A DNA stretch of 64,000 nt from Photorhabdus sp. CRCIA-P01 (GTDB lineage Bacteria > Pseudomonadota > Gammaproteobacteria > Enterobacterales > Enterobacteriaceae), in NCBI RefSeq assembly GCF_003545805.1, contig NZ_NMQR01000007.1, forward strand, positions 93,563 to 157,562. Reading direction: 5' to 3'. Below are positions 36,754 to 47,059 of this stretch, in pieces. Made by a program: the position numbers and the translations under genes. How positions within the stretch are numbered: position 1 is the first letter of the stretch; every line of letters begins with the position of its first letter. A model generated the notes under the pieces. The model searched no databases, had not been told where the DNA came from, and worked only from the letters and a program-made list of their open reading frames with translations.

Positions 36754-39700
36754 ATGAACTCATACGTGAAAGGCTCATACGTGAAAGAAATGTCTGATGT
36801 ATTACAAAGCCAATGTGGTATTCATTGTCTAACCGATATTTGCCACTATTCTTTTAATGAATTCCGCCAGGAAATCGGTGATAACCTTTCTTGGTCAGAG
36901 GCTAACCGCTTATATCATGATGCACAGCAGGAACAAAAAGAGAATCAATTATATGAAGCGCGTATTCTTAAACGTGCTAATCCGCAGTTACAAAATGCAG
37001 TGCACCTCGGTATTACCCTCCCTCATGCTGAATTACGAGGCTATAATAATGAATTCAGTGGCCGAGCCAGCCAATATGTGACGCCGGGTTCGGTTTCCTC
37101 TATGTTCTCCCCTGCGGCTTATTTGACTGAACTCTATCGTGAAGCACGTAATTTACACGCCAGCGACTCCGTTTATCATCTGGATAATCGCCGCCCAGAT
37201 CTTAAATCAATGGATCTTAATCAGCAAAATATGGATACCGAACTTTCCACTCTTTCTCTGTCCAATGAAATCTTGTTGAAAGCAATTAAAGCTAATAAGT
37301 CTAATCTGGACAACGATACTAAGGTAATGGAAATGTTATCCACTTTCCGTCCTTCCGGCACAATACCTTATCACGATGCTTATGAAAATGTGCGTAAAGC
37401 TATCCAATTACAAGATCCTAAATTTGAGCAATTTCAGAAAGCACCTTCTATTGCTGGATTAATGCATCAAGCTTCACTGTTAGGAATTGACAACTCTATC
37501 TCGCCTGAGTTGTTTAATATCCTGACGGAAGAGATTACCGAGGCTAATGCAAAAGACATTTATAAAAAGAATTTTGGCGATATCGACCCTACTTGGCTGG
37601 CAAGACCAGAATATCTAAAAAGTTATTATCATTTTAGTGATGAAGAGCTCAGCCAATTTATTCGTAAATATCCAGATAATGAAAAAAATACTCAGAAAAT
37701 ACATTTACTAAAAATCAATAAAGTTATTTTATTATCACGAGCCGTAAACCTGCCATTTTTAAAACTAGATGAGATTATTCCAGAACAGAATATTAACCCA
37801 ACAATATTAAGCAAAATATTTTTAGTTAAATACTATATGCAGAAATACAACATTGATACTGAGACGGCCTTAATACTATGTAATAATTCCATTTCACAAT
37901 ATTGCTATAGTAATCAGCCCAGCCAATTTGATCGCCTATTTAATACCCCGCCACTCAACGGACAATATTTTACTACCGAAAACACCAATATTGACTTAAG
38001 TCTAAACAGTACCGATAACTGGCACAAAACAGTACTTAAACGTGCATTTAATGTCGATGATATTTCTCTTTATCGTTTGCTCCATATTGCTAACCATAAT
38101 AATACGGATGGAAAAATTGCTAATAATATAAAAAATCTTTCCAACCTTTATATGACTAAACTATTGGCAGATATTCATCAATTAACGATTGATGAACTGT
38201 ATTTACTACTGATTACTATCGGTGAAGATAAGATAAATTTATATGCCATTGATGATAAAGCGCTGGAGAAACTCATAAACAAACTCGATACCCTAAGCAA
38301 TTGGCTGCATACACAAAAGTGGAGTGTCTATCAGTTATTTTTGATGACCACCACCAACTATGACAAAACGCTAACGCCTGAAATTCAAAACTTACTAGAT
38401 ACGGTCTACAATGGTTTGCAGAACTTCGATAAAAATAAAACCAAACTTCTGGCTGCCATAGCGCCTTATATTGCCGCAACGCTACAATTACCGTCTGAAA
38501 ATGTCGCACATTCTATTCTGCTCTGGGCTGATAAGATAAAACCAAGCGAAAATGAAATAACGGCAGAAAAATTCTGGGCCTGGTTACAAAATAAAGGCAC
38601 TTCAGAATTATCGAAACCGCCAGAAATGCAGGAACAAATTATTCAGTACTGCCACTGTCTGGCACAATTAACAATGATTTACCGTTCTTCCGGCATTAAT
38701 GAAAACGCTTTCCGCCTGTTTATCGAAAAGCCAACCATTTTTGGCATCCCTAATGAACCTAATCCTGATAAACCGAATAAAGTCACACCAGCCCATAATG
38801 CACCAACATTAATCATCCTAACCCGCTTCGCCAATTGGGTTAACACACTGGGTGAAAAAGCCTCCCCTATTCTAACGGCTTTTGAAAATAAAACTTTAAC
38901 CGCGGAACAACTCGCTAACGCCATGAACCTTGATGCTAATTTACTGGAGCAAGCCAGTATTCAGGCACAAAATTATAAACAGGTTACTAAAGAAAATACA
39001 TTTTCCAATTGGCAATCCATCGATATTATTCTGCAATGGGCCAATGTAGCAAGTCATTTAAATATCTCCCCACAAGGTATTTCATCCCTGATAGCATTGG
39101 ATTATATACAACTCGCTCAAAAAACTCCGACCTATTCCCAATGGGAAAACGCAGCTATGGTATTAACTGCCGGGTTAGACACCAAACAAACTAATACTCT
39201 ACACGCATTCCTGGACGAATCTCGCAGTACTGCATTAAGCAACTATTATATTGGTAAGATTGCTAACCGGGCAGCAGCAATTAAAAGCCGTGACGATTTG
39301 TACCAACATTTACTGATTGATAACCAAGTTTCCGCTGCAATAAAAACCACACGCATTGCCGAAGCCATTGCCAGTATTCAATTGTATGTCAACCGGGCGC
39401 TGGAAAATATAGAAAACCATGCTGCTTCTAATGTTATTACCCGTCAATTTTTTATCGATTGGGATAAATATAATAAGCGTTACAGCACCTGGGCTGGTGT
39501 TTCACAATTAGCTTACTATCCCGAAAATTACATCGATCCGACAATGCGTATCGGACAAACGAAAATGATGGATACGCTATTGCAATCCGTCAGCCAGAGC
39601 CAATTAAATGTCGATACGGTAGAAGATGCCTTTAAATCTTACCTGACCTCGTTTGAACAAGTCGCTAATTTGGAAGTTATTAGTGCTTATCATGACAATA

Positions 39701-42700
39701 TTAATAATGACCAAGGGCTGACCTATTTTATCGGACACAGTAAAACAGAAGCTAACCAATATTACTGGCGTAGCGTCGATCACAGTAAATTCAACGATGG
39801 TAAATTTTCTGCTAACGCCTGGAGTGAATGGAATAAAATTGACTGTGCAATTAATCCCTACCAAAGCACCATCCGCCCAGTTATCTATAAATCCCGCTTA
39901 TATCTGATTTGGCTGGAACAAAAGGAAATAGCTAAACAAGATAAGGATAATAAAGTCATTACTGGCTATTGCTATGAATTAAAACTGGCGCATATTCGTT
40001 ATGATGGCACCTGGAATGTGCCAATCACCTTTGATGTAAATGAAAAAATATTAGCTTTAGAACTGACAAAATCTCAAGCTCCCGGACTCTATTGCGCAGG
40101 TTATCAAGGGGAAGATACACTACTGGTAATGCTTTATAGAAAAAAAGATAAATTGGATGATTATAAAACCACGCCAATGCAAGGATTATATATTTTCTCC
40201 GATATGTTCTCCAAAGATATGACCAATGAACAACGCAACTCTTATCGAGATAACAGTTATACACATTTCGATACTAATAATATTATAAGAATAAATAACC
40301 GATATGCAGAGGATTATGAAATTCCTTCATTGATGAATCATAGCAACAGCCATGATTGGGGAGAATATAATCTCAGCCAAGTATATGGCGGAAATATAGT
40401 TATCAATTACGAAGTTGCATCAAGCGATTTAAAAATCTATATCTCACCAAAATTAAGAATTACTCATAATGGATATGAAGGACAGAGACGCAATCAATGC
40501 AATTTAATCAATAAATATGGCAAACTAGGTGATAAATTTATTGTTTATACTAGCTTGGGAGTCAATCCAAATAACTCGTCAAATAAACTGATGTTTTACC
40601 CCGTCTATCAATATAAAGGAAATGCCAGTGGCCTCGATCAAGGGAGATTACTATTCCACCGTGACACTATTTATCCATCTAAAGTAGAAGCTTGGATTCC
40701 TGGAGCACATCGTTCTCTAACCAAGGAGAATGCTGCCATTGGTGATGATTGTGCTGAAGACTCTCTGAACAAACCGGATGATCTTAAGAAATACATCTTT
40801 ATGACCGATCATAAAGGGACTGCTACTGACGTTTCAGGGCCAGTAGATATCAACACAGCAATCTCTTCTGAAAAGGTTAAAGTCACAATCAAAGCTGGCA
40901 AAGAAAAATACTCTCTTACGGCAAATAAAGATGTCTCCGCTCAACCATCACCTAGCTTTGAAGAAATGTGTTACCAATTTAATACTCTCGAAATAGATGG
41001 CTCTAGTCTGAATTTTACTAACAATTCAACCAGTATTGATATCACCTTTACCGCATTGGCAGATGATGAGCGCAAACTGGGTTATGAAAGTTTCAATATC
41101 CCTGTTACCAAAAAGGTCAAAACCGATAAAGCTCTAACTCTTTTTCATAACGAAAATGGCGCTCAATATATGCAATCTGGAGCCTATCGCATTCGTCTTA
41201 ATACCCTATTTGCCCGCCAATTAGTTGAACGCGCCACTACGGGTATTGATACGATTCTAAGTATGGAAACCCAGAATATTCAGGAACCGATGATGGGAAT
41301 AGGGGCTTATGTAGAACTCGTTATGGATAAATATAATCCTGATATCCACGGTACTAATAAATCCTTTACCATTATGTTTTCTCATGTTTTTGAATCAAAC
41401 GATCATTTTCCAATTTATCAAGGAACATTAAGCGGTATTAAACAAACGACAATAAGATTATTTTTACCTCGACTTGATGATGCTTTTGGAAACAAAGATA
41501 ATCTTTATGTCTATGCGATTTATCAAAAAGAAGAAACAAATTCTATCCGCTTTGTTAAAAAGGATAATAATGAACCTGCTATATTCGATACAACTCATAA
41601 CAAAGGTACTTTCCCAGGGCTTGCATCAGCCAGAGTAATACCAACTTTCACAGAACCGATGGATTTCAGCGGCGCTAACAGTCTCTATTTCTGGGAACTG
41701 TTCTACTATACCCCGATGCTGGTTGCTCAACGTTTGCTACATGAACAAAACTTCGATGAAGCCAACCGTTGGCTGAAATATGTCTGGAGCCCATCTGGCT
41801 ATATTATTCGTGGTCAAATTAAGAACTATCGCTGGAATGTCCGCCCGTTACTGGAAAACACCAGTTGGAACAGTGATCCCCTGGATTCCGTTGATCCTGA
41901 CGCAGTGGCGCAGCACGATCCAATGCACTACAAAGTAGCCACCTTTATGCGTACTCTCGATCTGCTGATGGCACGTGGCGATCACGCCTATCGCCAGCTA
42001 GAGCGGGATACGCTGAACGAGGCCAAAATGTGGTATATGCAGGCACTACACCTGTTGGGCGATAAACCCTATCTGCCGCTCAGTTCCGCATGGAATGATC
42101 CACGTCTGGACAATGCTGCGGACACAACCACACAAAAAGCCTATTCCTACGCAATAACCACCCTACGACAAGGTACACAAACACCATCATTATCATTGCG
42201 CTCCGCGAATACCCTGACTGATCTTTTCCTGCCACAAATCAACGACGTCATGTTGAGCTACTGGAACAAACTGGAACTGCGCCTGTATAACTTGCGTCAT
42301 AATCTCTCTATTGATGGTCAACCGCTCTATCTGCCGATGTATGCCACACCGGCCGATCCGAAAGCATTACTCAGCGCCGCCGTTGCCACTTCTCAAGGTG
42401 GAGGCAAACTACCAGAGTCATTTATGTCACTGTGGCACTTCCCGCATATGCTGGAAAATGCCCGTAGCATGGTCACTCAACTCACGCAGTTCGGTTCCAC
42501 GTTGCAAAATATTATTGAACGACAAGATGCCGAGGCCCTAAACGCTCTGTTGCAAAATCAAGCCAAGGAGCTGATATTAACGACGCTAAGCATTCAGGAC
42601 AAAACCATCGAAGAAATAGATACTGAAAAAACCGTGCTGGAAAAATCCAAAGCCGGAGCACAATCGCGCTTTAACAACTACAACAAGTTATACGATGAAG

Positions 42701-43923
42701 ATGTTAACGCCGGTGAACGCCAAGCGCTGGATATGCGAATCGCTTCCCAAAGTATTACCGCCGGATTGAAAGGCTTGCATATGGCTGCCGCAGCACTGGA
42801 GATGGTGCCCAATATCTACGGCTTTGCGGTCGGGGGTACGCGCTATGGGGCGATTGCCAATGCCATTGCCATTGGAGGTGGTATCGCCGCGGACGGCCTA
42901 TTAATTGAAGCGGAGAAAGTATCGCAATCTGAAATATGGCGCCGTCGTCGCCAAGAGTGGGAAATACAGCGTAATAATGCCGAAGCAGAGATAAAGCAAA
43001 TCGATGCTCAACTCAAATCATTATCGGTACGCCGTGAAGCGGCGGTATTACAAAAAACCAGCCTAAAAACTCAGCAGGAACAAACCCAAGCGCAATTGGC
43101 TTTCCTGCAACGAAAATTCAGCAATCAAGCGCTGTACAACTGGTTACGTGGTCGGTTAGCCGCCATTTATTTCCAATTCTACGATTTAGTCGTCGCCCGT
43201 TGTCTGATGGCAGAACAAGCTTACCGTTGGGAAACCAATGATACTTCTGCACGCTTTATTAAACCGGGAGCCTGGCAAGGAACCTACGCTGGCCTGCTCG
43301 CCGGAGAAACCCTAATGTTGAATCTGGCACAAATGGAAGATGCCCACCTGAAACAAGAGCAGCGTGCGCTGGAAGTGGAACGGACAGTTTCTCTGGCGCG
43401 GGTGTACCAATCCTTAGGGGAGAAAAGCTTTGCATTGAAAGATAAGATCGAAACGTTGCTACAAGGAAGTGAAGGCACTTCCGCCGGTAACGACGGCAAT
43501 CAATTGAAATTAACCACTAACAATACGCTGTCCGCGACGCTAACCCTGAACGACCTGAAAATCAAAGATGATTACCCGGATCACATGCAATTAGGCAAAA
43601 CACGGCGCATTAAACAAATCAGTGTCTCCTTACCGGCACTGTTAGGGCCATATCAAGATGTTCAGGCTGTCCTGTCTTATGGTGGCGAGGCCACCGGATT
43701 AGCTAAGGGCTGCAAAGCCTTAGCCGTCTCTCACGGCCTGAATGACAACGGTCAGTTCCAACTCGATTTCAACGATGGCAAATTCCTGCCATTTGAAGGG
43801 ATCGATATTAATGATAAGGGTACATTAACGCTAAGTTTTCCCAATGCTACCAGTCAACAAAAAACCATATTACAGATGTTGACCGATATTATTCTGCATA
43901 TTCGTTACACTATTCTCGAATAA
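36754..43923 (+). CDS. tcdA: TcA subunit, TcdA paralogue with divergent pore tip (tcdA4-like)
   Basis: A TcA pore subunit of 2389 residues. The start at 36754 follows AAAAGGAATAAAC; the ATG at 36718 lacks a ribosome-binding site and lies outside the family alignment. The shell, A/B receptor-binding region, D-type domain (about 1512-1636, GIGAYVELVMDKYNP), FSGANSLYFWELFYYTPML and TcB-binding end (DIILHIRYTILE) are present; receptor-binding domain C is absent. Residues about 1988-2064, the pore-tip hairpin, differ from the other four paralogues (RQALDMRIASQS and ANAIAIGGGIAADGLLIEAE instead of the ASRLAGAAADL and GYVMEFSANVMNTEAD types), while both flanks are almost the same. A 15 bp in-frame duplication lies just after the start. 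No tcdB follows; tccC5 begins 153 bases downstream. tcdA4 is a tentative name. Confidence 0.91.
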   Translation: MNSYVKGSYVKEMSDVLQSQCGIHCLTDICHYSFNEFRQEIGDNLSWSEANRLYHDAQQEQKENQLYEARILKRANPQLQNAVHLGITLPHAELRGYNNEFSGRASQYVTPGSVSSMFSPAAYLTELYREARNLHASDSVYHLDNRRPDLKSMDLNQQNMDTELSTLSLSNEILLKAIKANKSNLDNDTKVMEMLSTFRPSGTIPYHDAYENVRKAIQLQDPKFEQFQKAPSIAGLMHQASLLGIDNSISPELFNILTEEITEANAKDIYKKNFGDIDPTWLARPEYLKSYYHFSDEELSQFIRKYPDNEKNTQKIHLLKINKVILLSRAVNLPFLKLDEIIPEQNINPTILSKIFLVKYYMQKYNIDTETALILCNNSISQYCYSNQPSQFDRLFNTPPLNGQYFTTENTNIDLSLNSTDNWHKTVLKRAFNVDDISLYRLLHIANHNNTDGKIANNIKNLSNLYMTKLLADIHQLTIDELYLLLITIGEDKINLYAIDDKALEKLINKLDTLSNWLHTQKWSVYQLFLMTTTNYDKTLTPEIQNLLDTVYNGLQNFDKNKTKLLAAIAPYIAATLQLPSENVAHSILLWADKIKPSENEITAEKFWAWLQNKGTSELSKPPEMQEQIIQYCHCLAQLTMIYRSSGINENAFRLFIEKPTIFGIPNEPNPDKPNKVTPAHNAPTLIILTRFANWVNTLGEKASPILTAFENKTLTAEQLANAMNLDANLLEQASIQAQNYKQVTKENTFSNWQSIDIILQWANVASHLNISPQGISSLIALDYIQLAQKTPTYSQWENAAMVLTAGLDTKQTNTLHAFLDESRSTALSNYYIGKIANRAAAIKSRDDLYQHLLIDNQVSAAIKTTRIAEAIASIQLYVNRALENIENHAASNVITRQFFIDWDKYNKRYSTWAGVSQLAYYPENYIDPTMRIGQTKMMDTLLQSVSQSQLNVDTVEDAFKSYLTSFEQVANLEVISAYHDNINNDQGLTYFIGHSKTEANQYYWRSVDHSKFNDGKFSANAWSEWNKIDCAINPYQSTIRPVIYKSRLYLIWLEQKEIAKQDKDNKVITGYCYELKLAHIRYDGTWNVPITFDVNEKILALELTKSQAPGLYCAGYQGEDTLLVMLYRKKDKLDDYKTTPMQGLYIFSDMFSKDMTNEQRNSYRDNSYTHFDTNNIIRINNRYAEDYEIPSLMNHSNSHDWGEYNLSQVYGGNIVINYEVASSDLKIYISPKLRITHNGYEGQRRNQCNLINKYGKLGDKFIVYTSLGVNPNNSSNKLMFYPVYQYKGNASGLDQGRLLFHRDTIYPSKVEAWIPGAHRSLTKENAAIGDDCAEDSLNKPDDLKKYIFMTDHKGTATDVSGPVDINTAISSEKVKVTIKAGKEKYSLTANKDVSAQPSPSFEEMCYQFNTLEIDGSSLNFTNNSTSIDITFTALADDERKLGYESFNIPVTKKVKTDKALTLFHNENGAQYMQSGAYRIRLNTLFARQLVERATTGIDTILSMETQNIQEPMMGIGAYVELVMDKYNPDIHGTNKSFTIMFSHVFESNDHFPIYQGTLSGIKQTTIRLFLPRLDDAFGNKDNLYVYAIYQKEETNSIRFVKKDNNEPAIFDTTHNKGTFPGLASARVIPTFTEPMDFSGANSLYFWELFYYTPMLVAQRLLHEQNFDEANRWLKYVWSPSGYIIRGQIKNYRWNVRPLLENTSWNSDPLDSVDPDAVAQHDPMHYKVATFMRTLDLLMARGDHAYRQLERDTLNEAKMWYMQALHLLGDKPYLPLSSAWNDPRLDNAADTTTQKAYSYAITTLRQGTQTPSLSLRSANTLTDLFLPQINDVMLSYWNKLELRLYNLRHNLSIDGQPLYLPMYATPADPKALLSAAVATSQGGGKLPESFMSLWHFPHMLENARSMVTQLTQFGSTLQNIIERQDAEALNALLQNQAKELILTTLSIQDKTIEEIDTEKTVLEKSKAGAQSRFNNYNKLYDEDVNAGERQALDMRIASQSITAGLKGLHMAAAALEMVPNIYGFAVGGTRYGAIANAIAIGGGIAADGLLIEAEKVSQSEIWRRRRQEWEIQRNNAEAEIKQIDAQLKSLSVRREAAVLQKTSLKTQQEQTQAQLAFLQRKFSNQALYNWLRGRLAAIYFQFYDLVVARCLMAEQAYRWETNDTSARFIKPGAWQGTYAGLLAGETLMLNLAQMEDAHLKQEQRALEVERTVSLARVYQSLGEKSFALKDKIETLLQGSEGTSAGNDGNQLKLTTNNTLSATLTLNDLKIKDDYPDHMQLGKTRRIKQISVSLPALLGPYQDVQAVLSYGGEATGLAKGCKALAVSHGLNDNGQFQLDFNDGKFLPFEGIDINDKGTLTLSFPNATSQQKTILQMLTDIILHIRYTILE
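36759..36787 (+). repeat. 15 bp tandem duplication at the start of tcdA (36754)
   Basis: CTCATACGTGAAAG occurs twice with a period of 15 bases, encoding SYVKG then SYVKE. The other TcdA N-termini have a single VKE-type unit, so five residues were added in frame. Confidence 0.8.
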
Positions 43924-43944
43924 CCAGCCCCAATATCACCTGCA

Positions 43945-43966
43945 ACAGGCCCTAATCAGGGCCTGT
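43945..43966 (+). promoter_or_regulatory. Conserved post-tcdA hairpin (copy 4), before tccC5
   Basis: ACAGGCCCT / AGGGCCTGT, 9 bp stem with 4-base loop, 21 bases after the stop. No T run follows. tccC5 starts 111 bases later. Confidence 0.55.
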
Positions 43967-44076
43967 CATTAGAAATCATCTTACAGGCCACTGTTATTTC
44001 AAGTATCTGAATAGAAAAATTATCCCTATTATGTAAAAGGACTGAATTCAATCAACATAACAAAGGAAGTCACATG

Positions 44077-46893
44077 ATGAAAAATATTGACCCAAAACTT
44101 TATCACCATACGCCTACCGTCAGTGTTCACGATAACCGAGGATTAGCTATCCGTAATATTAGTTTTCACCGTGCTACCGCAGACGCAAATATCGATACCC
44201 GTATTACCCGCCATCAATATAATGCCGGTGGATATTTGAACCAAAGCATTGATCCTCGCTTGTATGACATCAGGCAGACTAATAACACAGTACAGCCGAA
44301 TTTTATCTGGCAGCATAATTTGACCAGCGATATCTTGCGAACAGAGAGCATCGACGCTGGCCGAACAATTACCCTCAACGATATTGAAGGTCGCCCAATA
44401 TTGATCGTCAATGCAACTGGTGTCCGCCAAAATCATCGTTATGAAGATAACACCCTACCCGGTCGGCTGCTCGCTATCACTGAACAAGTACAGGCCGAAG
44501 AGAAAACCATCGAGCGTCTTATCTGGGCTGGCAACACACCGCAAGAAAAAGACCACAATCTTGCCGGTCAGTGTGTCCGCCATTACGATACCGCAGGGCT
44601 CACCCAACTCAACAGCCTTTCTCTAACCGGCGCTGTGCTATCACAATCGAAACAATTACTTGTCGATGATCAGAATGCGGATTGGTCAGGCGATGATCAG
44701 AGCCTCTGGCAGCAAAAACTGAGCAGTGATGTCTATACTACCCAAAATAAAACCGATGCCACCGGGGCTTTACTTATCCAGACCGATGCCAAAGGCAACA
44801 TCCAGCGGCTGGCCTATGATGTGGCTGGGCAGCTAAAAGGCTGTTGGTTAACACTCAAGGGTCAGGCCGAACAAGTGATTATCAAATCGCTGACCTACTC
44901 CGCCGCCGGGCAAAAATTACGCGAAGAACATGGCAACGGGGTTATCACCGAATACAATTATGAACCGGAAACCCAGCGGCTTATTGGTATCACTACCCGC
45001 CGTCCATCAGACGCCAAAGTGTTGCAAGATTTACGCTATCAATATGACCCGGTAGGCAATGTCATCAGTATCCATAACGATGCGGAAGCCACCCGCTTTT
45101 GGCGCAATCAGAAAATAGTGCCGGAAAACACTTATACCTACGATTCCCTGTATCAGCTTATCAGTGCCACCGGGCGCGAGATGGCGAATATAGGTCAGCA
45201 AAGCCAATCATTTCCTTCCCCGGCTCTATCTACTGATAACAACACCTACACTAACTATACCCGTAGCTACAGTTATGACCGTGGCGGCAATCTGATGAAA
45301 ATTCAGCACAGCTCACCGGCCACACAAAATAACCACACAACGGAGATAACGGTTTCAAATCGCAGCAACCGCGCGGTGCTAAGCACACTGAGCGAAGATC
45401 CAACCCAAGTCGATGCCTTATTTGATGCGGGAGGCCATCAAACCAGTTTGTTATCCGGTCAAGCCCTAATATGGACCCCGCGAGGTGAATTGAAACAAGT
45501 CAACAGTGCCGCAGGAAATGAATGGTACCGCTACGATAGCAACGGCATACGACAGCTAAAAGTGAATGAACAACAAACTCAGAATATCGAGCCGCAACAA
45601 AGAGTAATTTATCTGCCGGGGCTGGAATTACGCACAACACAACGTGACACCACCACTACGGAATATTTGCAAGTTATTACGCTAGGTAAAGCCGGTCGTG
45701 CGCAAGTCCGAGTGTTACATTGGGAGAACGGTAAGCCAGAAGATATCAACAATAATCAGCTTCGTTACAGCTACGATAATCTTATCGGTTCCAGCCAACT
45801 TGAATTAGATAGCGAAGGACAAATTATCAGTGAAGAAGAGTATTATCCATTTGGCGGGACAGCGCTGTGGGCAGCAAGAAATCAAACCGAAGCCAGCTAT
45901 AAAACCATTCGCTATTCAGGTAAAGAACGGGATGCTACCGGGTTGTATTATTACGGCTACCGCTATTACCAACCGTGGGCCGGCAGATGGTTAAGTGCCG
46001 ACCCGGCAGGAACAATTGATGGTCTAAATTTATATCGCATGGTGAGAAATAATCCGGTGACACAGTTTGATGTTCAGGGATTATCACCGGCCAACAGAAC
46101 AGAAGAAGCGATAATAAAACAGGGTTCCTTTACCGGAATGGAAGAAGCCGTTTATAAAAAAATGGCAAAATCTCAAACTTTCAAACGACAAAGGGCTATC
46201 GCAACACAAACAGAGCAAGAATCCCATGAATTATTGACCAACAACCCCGGTGTAGATATTAGCCCAATTAAAAACTACACCACAGATAGCTCACAAATTA
46301 ATGCCGCGATAAGGGAAAACCGTATTACGCCGGCAGTGCAAAATTTAGACTCCACATTATCTGCCCTGCAAGAGAAACAAATGCGGGTAACTTATCGGGT
46401 GATGACCTATATCGATAATTCCACCCCCTCACCCTGGCATTCTCCACAGAAAGGAAATAGCATTAACGTTGGTGATATCGTTTCAGATAATGCTTATTTA
46501 TCAACATCGGCCCATCGTGGTTTTCTGAATTTTACTCACAAAAAGGAAACCAGTGAAACACGATATGTCAAAATGGCATTTTTAACAAATGCCGGCACCA
46601 ATGTCGCAGCAGCATCTATATATAATAACGCTGGCGAGGAGCAAGTATTTAAGATGGATTTAAACGATTCGAGAAAAAGCCTTACTGAAAAATTGAAACT
46701 AAGAGTCAGTGGGCCACAAGCTGGACAAGCGGAAATACTACTCCCCAGAGAAACACCATTCGAGGTTGTTTCAATGAGCCATCAAGGTAGAGATACGTAT
46801 GTATTATTACAAGATATTAACCCCTCCGCGGCCACTCATAGGAATGTACGTAATACTTATACAGGCAACTTCACCTCATCCAGAACCAATTAA
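44077..46893 (+). CDS. tccC5: TcC subunit TccC5, RhoA-type ADP-ribosyltransferase payload
   Basis: TcC protein with a conserved Rhs core (to about residue 670, ending GYRYYQPWAGRWLSADPAG and LYRMVRNNPV) and a hypervariable toxin domain. Starting at the second ATG (44077; ribosome-binding site AAGGAAG at 44063-44069) gives 938 residues, the length I recall for TccC5. The C-terminal domain has the R-S-E class mono-ADP-ribosyltransferase signature: Arg774 in TYRVMTYI, the YLSTSAHRG motif with Ser809, and Gln884-Ala-Glu886 in the GQAEILLP turn. A QxE motif fits modification of asparagine or glutamine; TccC5 is known to ADP-ribosylate Rho GTPases at a glutamine and thereby lock them active. The gene lies behind a tcdA without a tcdB, so its TcB partner must be encoded elsewhere, for example tcdB1 or tcdB2. 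Confidence 0.93.
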   Translation: MKNIDPKLYHHTPTVSVHDNRGLAIRNISFHRATADANIDTRITRHQYNAGGYLNQSIDPRLYDIRQTNNTVQPNFIWQHNLTSDILRTESIDAGRTITLNDIEGRPILIVNATGVRQNHRYEDNTLPGRLLAITEQVQAEEKTIERLIWAGNTPQEKDHNLAGQCVRHYDTAGLTQLNSLSLTGAVLSQSKQLLVDDQNADWSGDDQSLWQQKLSSDVYTTQNKTDATGALLIQTDAKGNIQRLAYDVAGQLKGCWLTLKGQAEQVIIKSLTYSAAGQKLREEHGNGVITEYNYEPETQRLIGITTRRPSDAKVLQDLRYQYDPVGNVISIHNDAEATRFWRNQKIVPENTYTYDSLYQLISATGREMANIGQQSQSFPSPALSTDNNTYTNYTRSYSYDRGGNLMKIQHSSPATQNNHTTEITVSNRSNRAVLSTLSEDPTQVDALFDAGGHQTSLLSGQALIWTPRGELKQVNSAAGNEWYRYDSNGIRQLKVNEQQTQNIEPQQRVIYLPGLELRTTQRDTTTTEYLQVITLGKAGRAQVRVLHWENGKPEDINNNQLRYSYDNLIGSSQLELDSEGQIISEEEYYPFGGTALWAARNQTEASYKTIRYSGKERDATGLYYYGYRYYQPWAGRWLSADPAGTIDGLNLYRMVRNNPVTQFDVQGLSPANRTEEAIIKQGSFTGMEEAVYKKMAKSQTFKRQRAIATQTEQESHELLTNNPGVDISPIKNYTTDSSQINAAIRENRITPAVQNLDSTLSALQEKQMRVTYRVMTYIDNSTPSPWHSPQKGNSINVGDIVSDNAYLSTSAHRGFLNFTHKKETSETRYVKMAFLTNAGTNVAAASIYNNAGEEQVFKMDLNDSRKSLTEKLKLRVSGPQAGQAEILLPRETPFEVVSMSHQGRDTYVLLQDINPSAATHRNVRNTYTGNFTSSRTN

Positions 46894-46930
46894 GTTGCGC
46901 GGAATAGCTTCTTTCATTTAGCCATAAAAG

Positions 46931-46956
46931 ATCCCCTGAACTTTGATTCAGGGGAT
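46931..46956. terminator. Probable bidirectional terminator between tccC5 and lysR
   Basis: ATCCCCTGAA / TTCAGGGGAT, a 10 bp stem with a 6-base loop, between two converging genes. On the minus strand it is followed by CTTTTAT, on the plus strand by TTAA. Confidence 0.7.
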
Positions 46957-47059
46957 TTAACAACCAACCATCATTAAAAGCTCAAGAAAGTTTCATTCAA
47001 TCACGATAATATTGCATTAATCCAGACCCGTGGTTTAATTAATTCAATGATAAACAACC

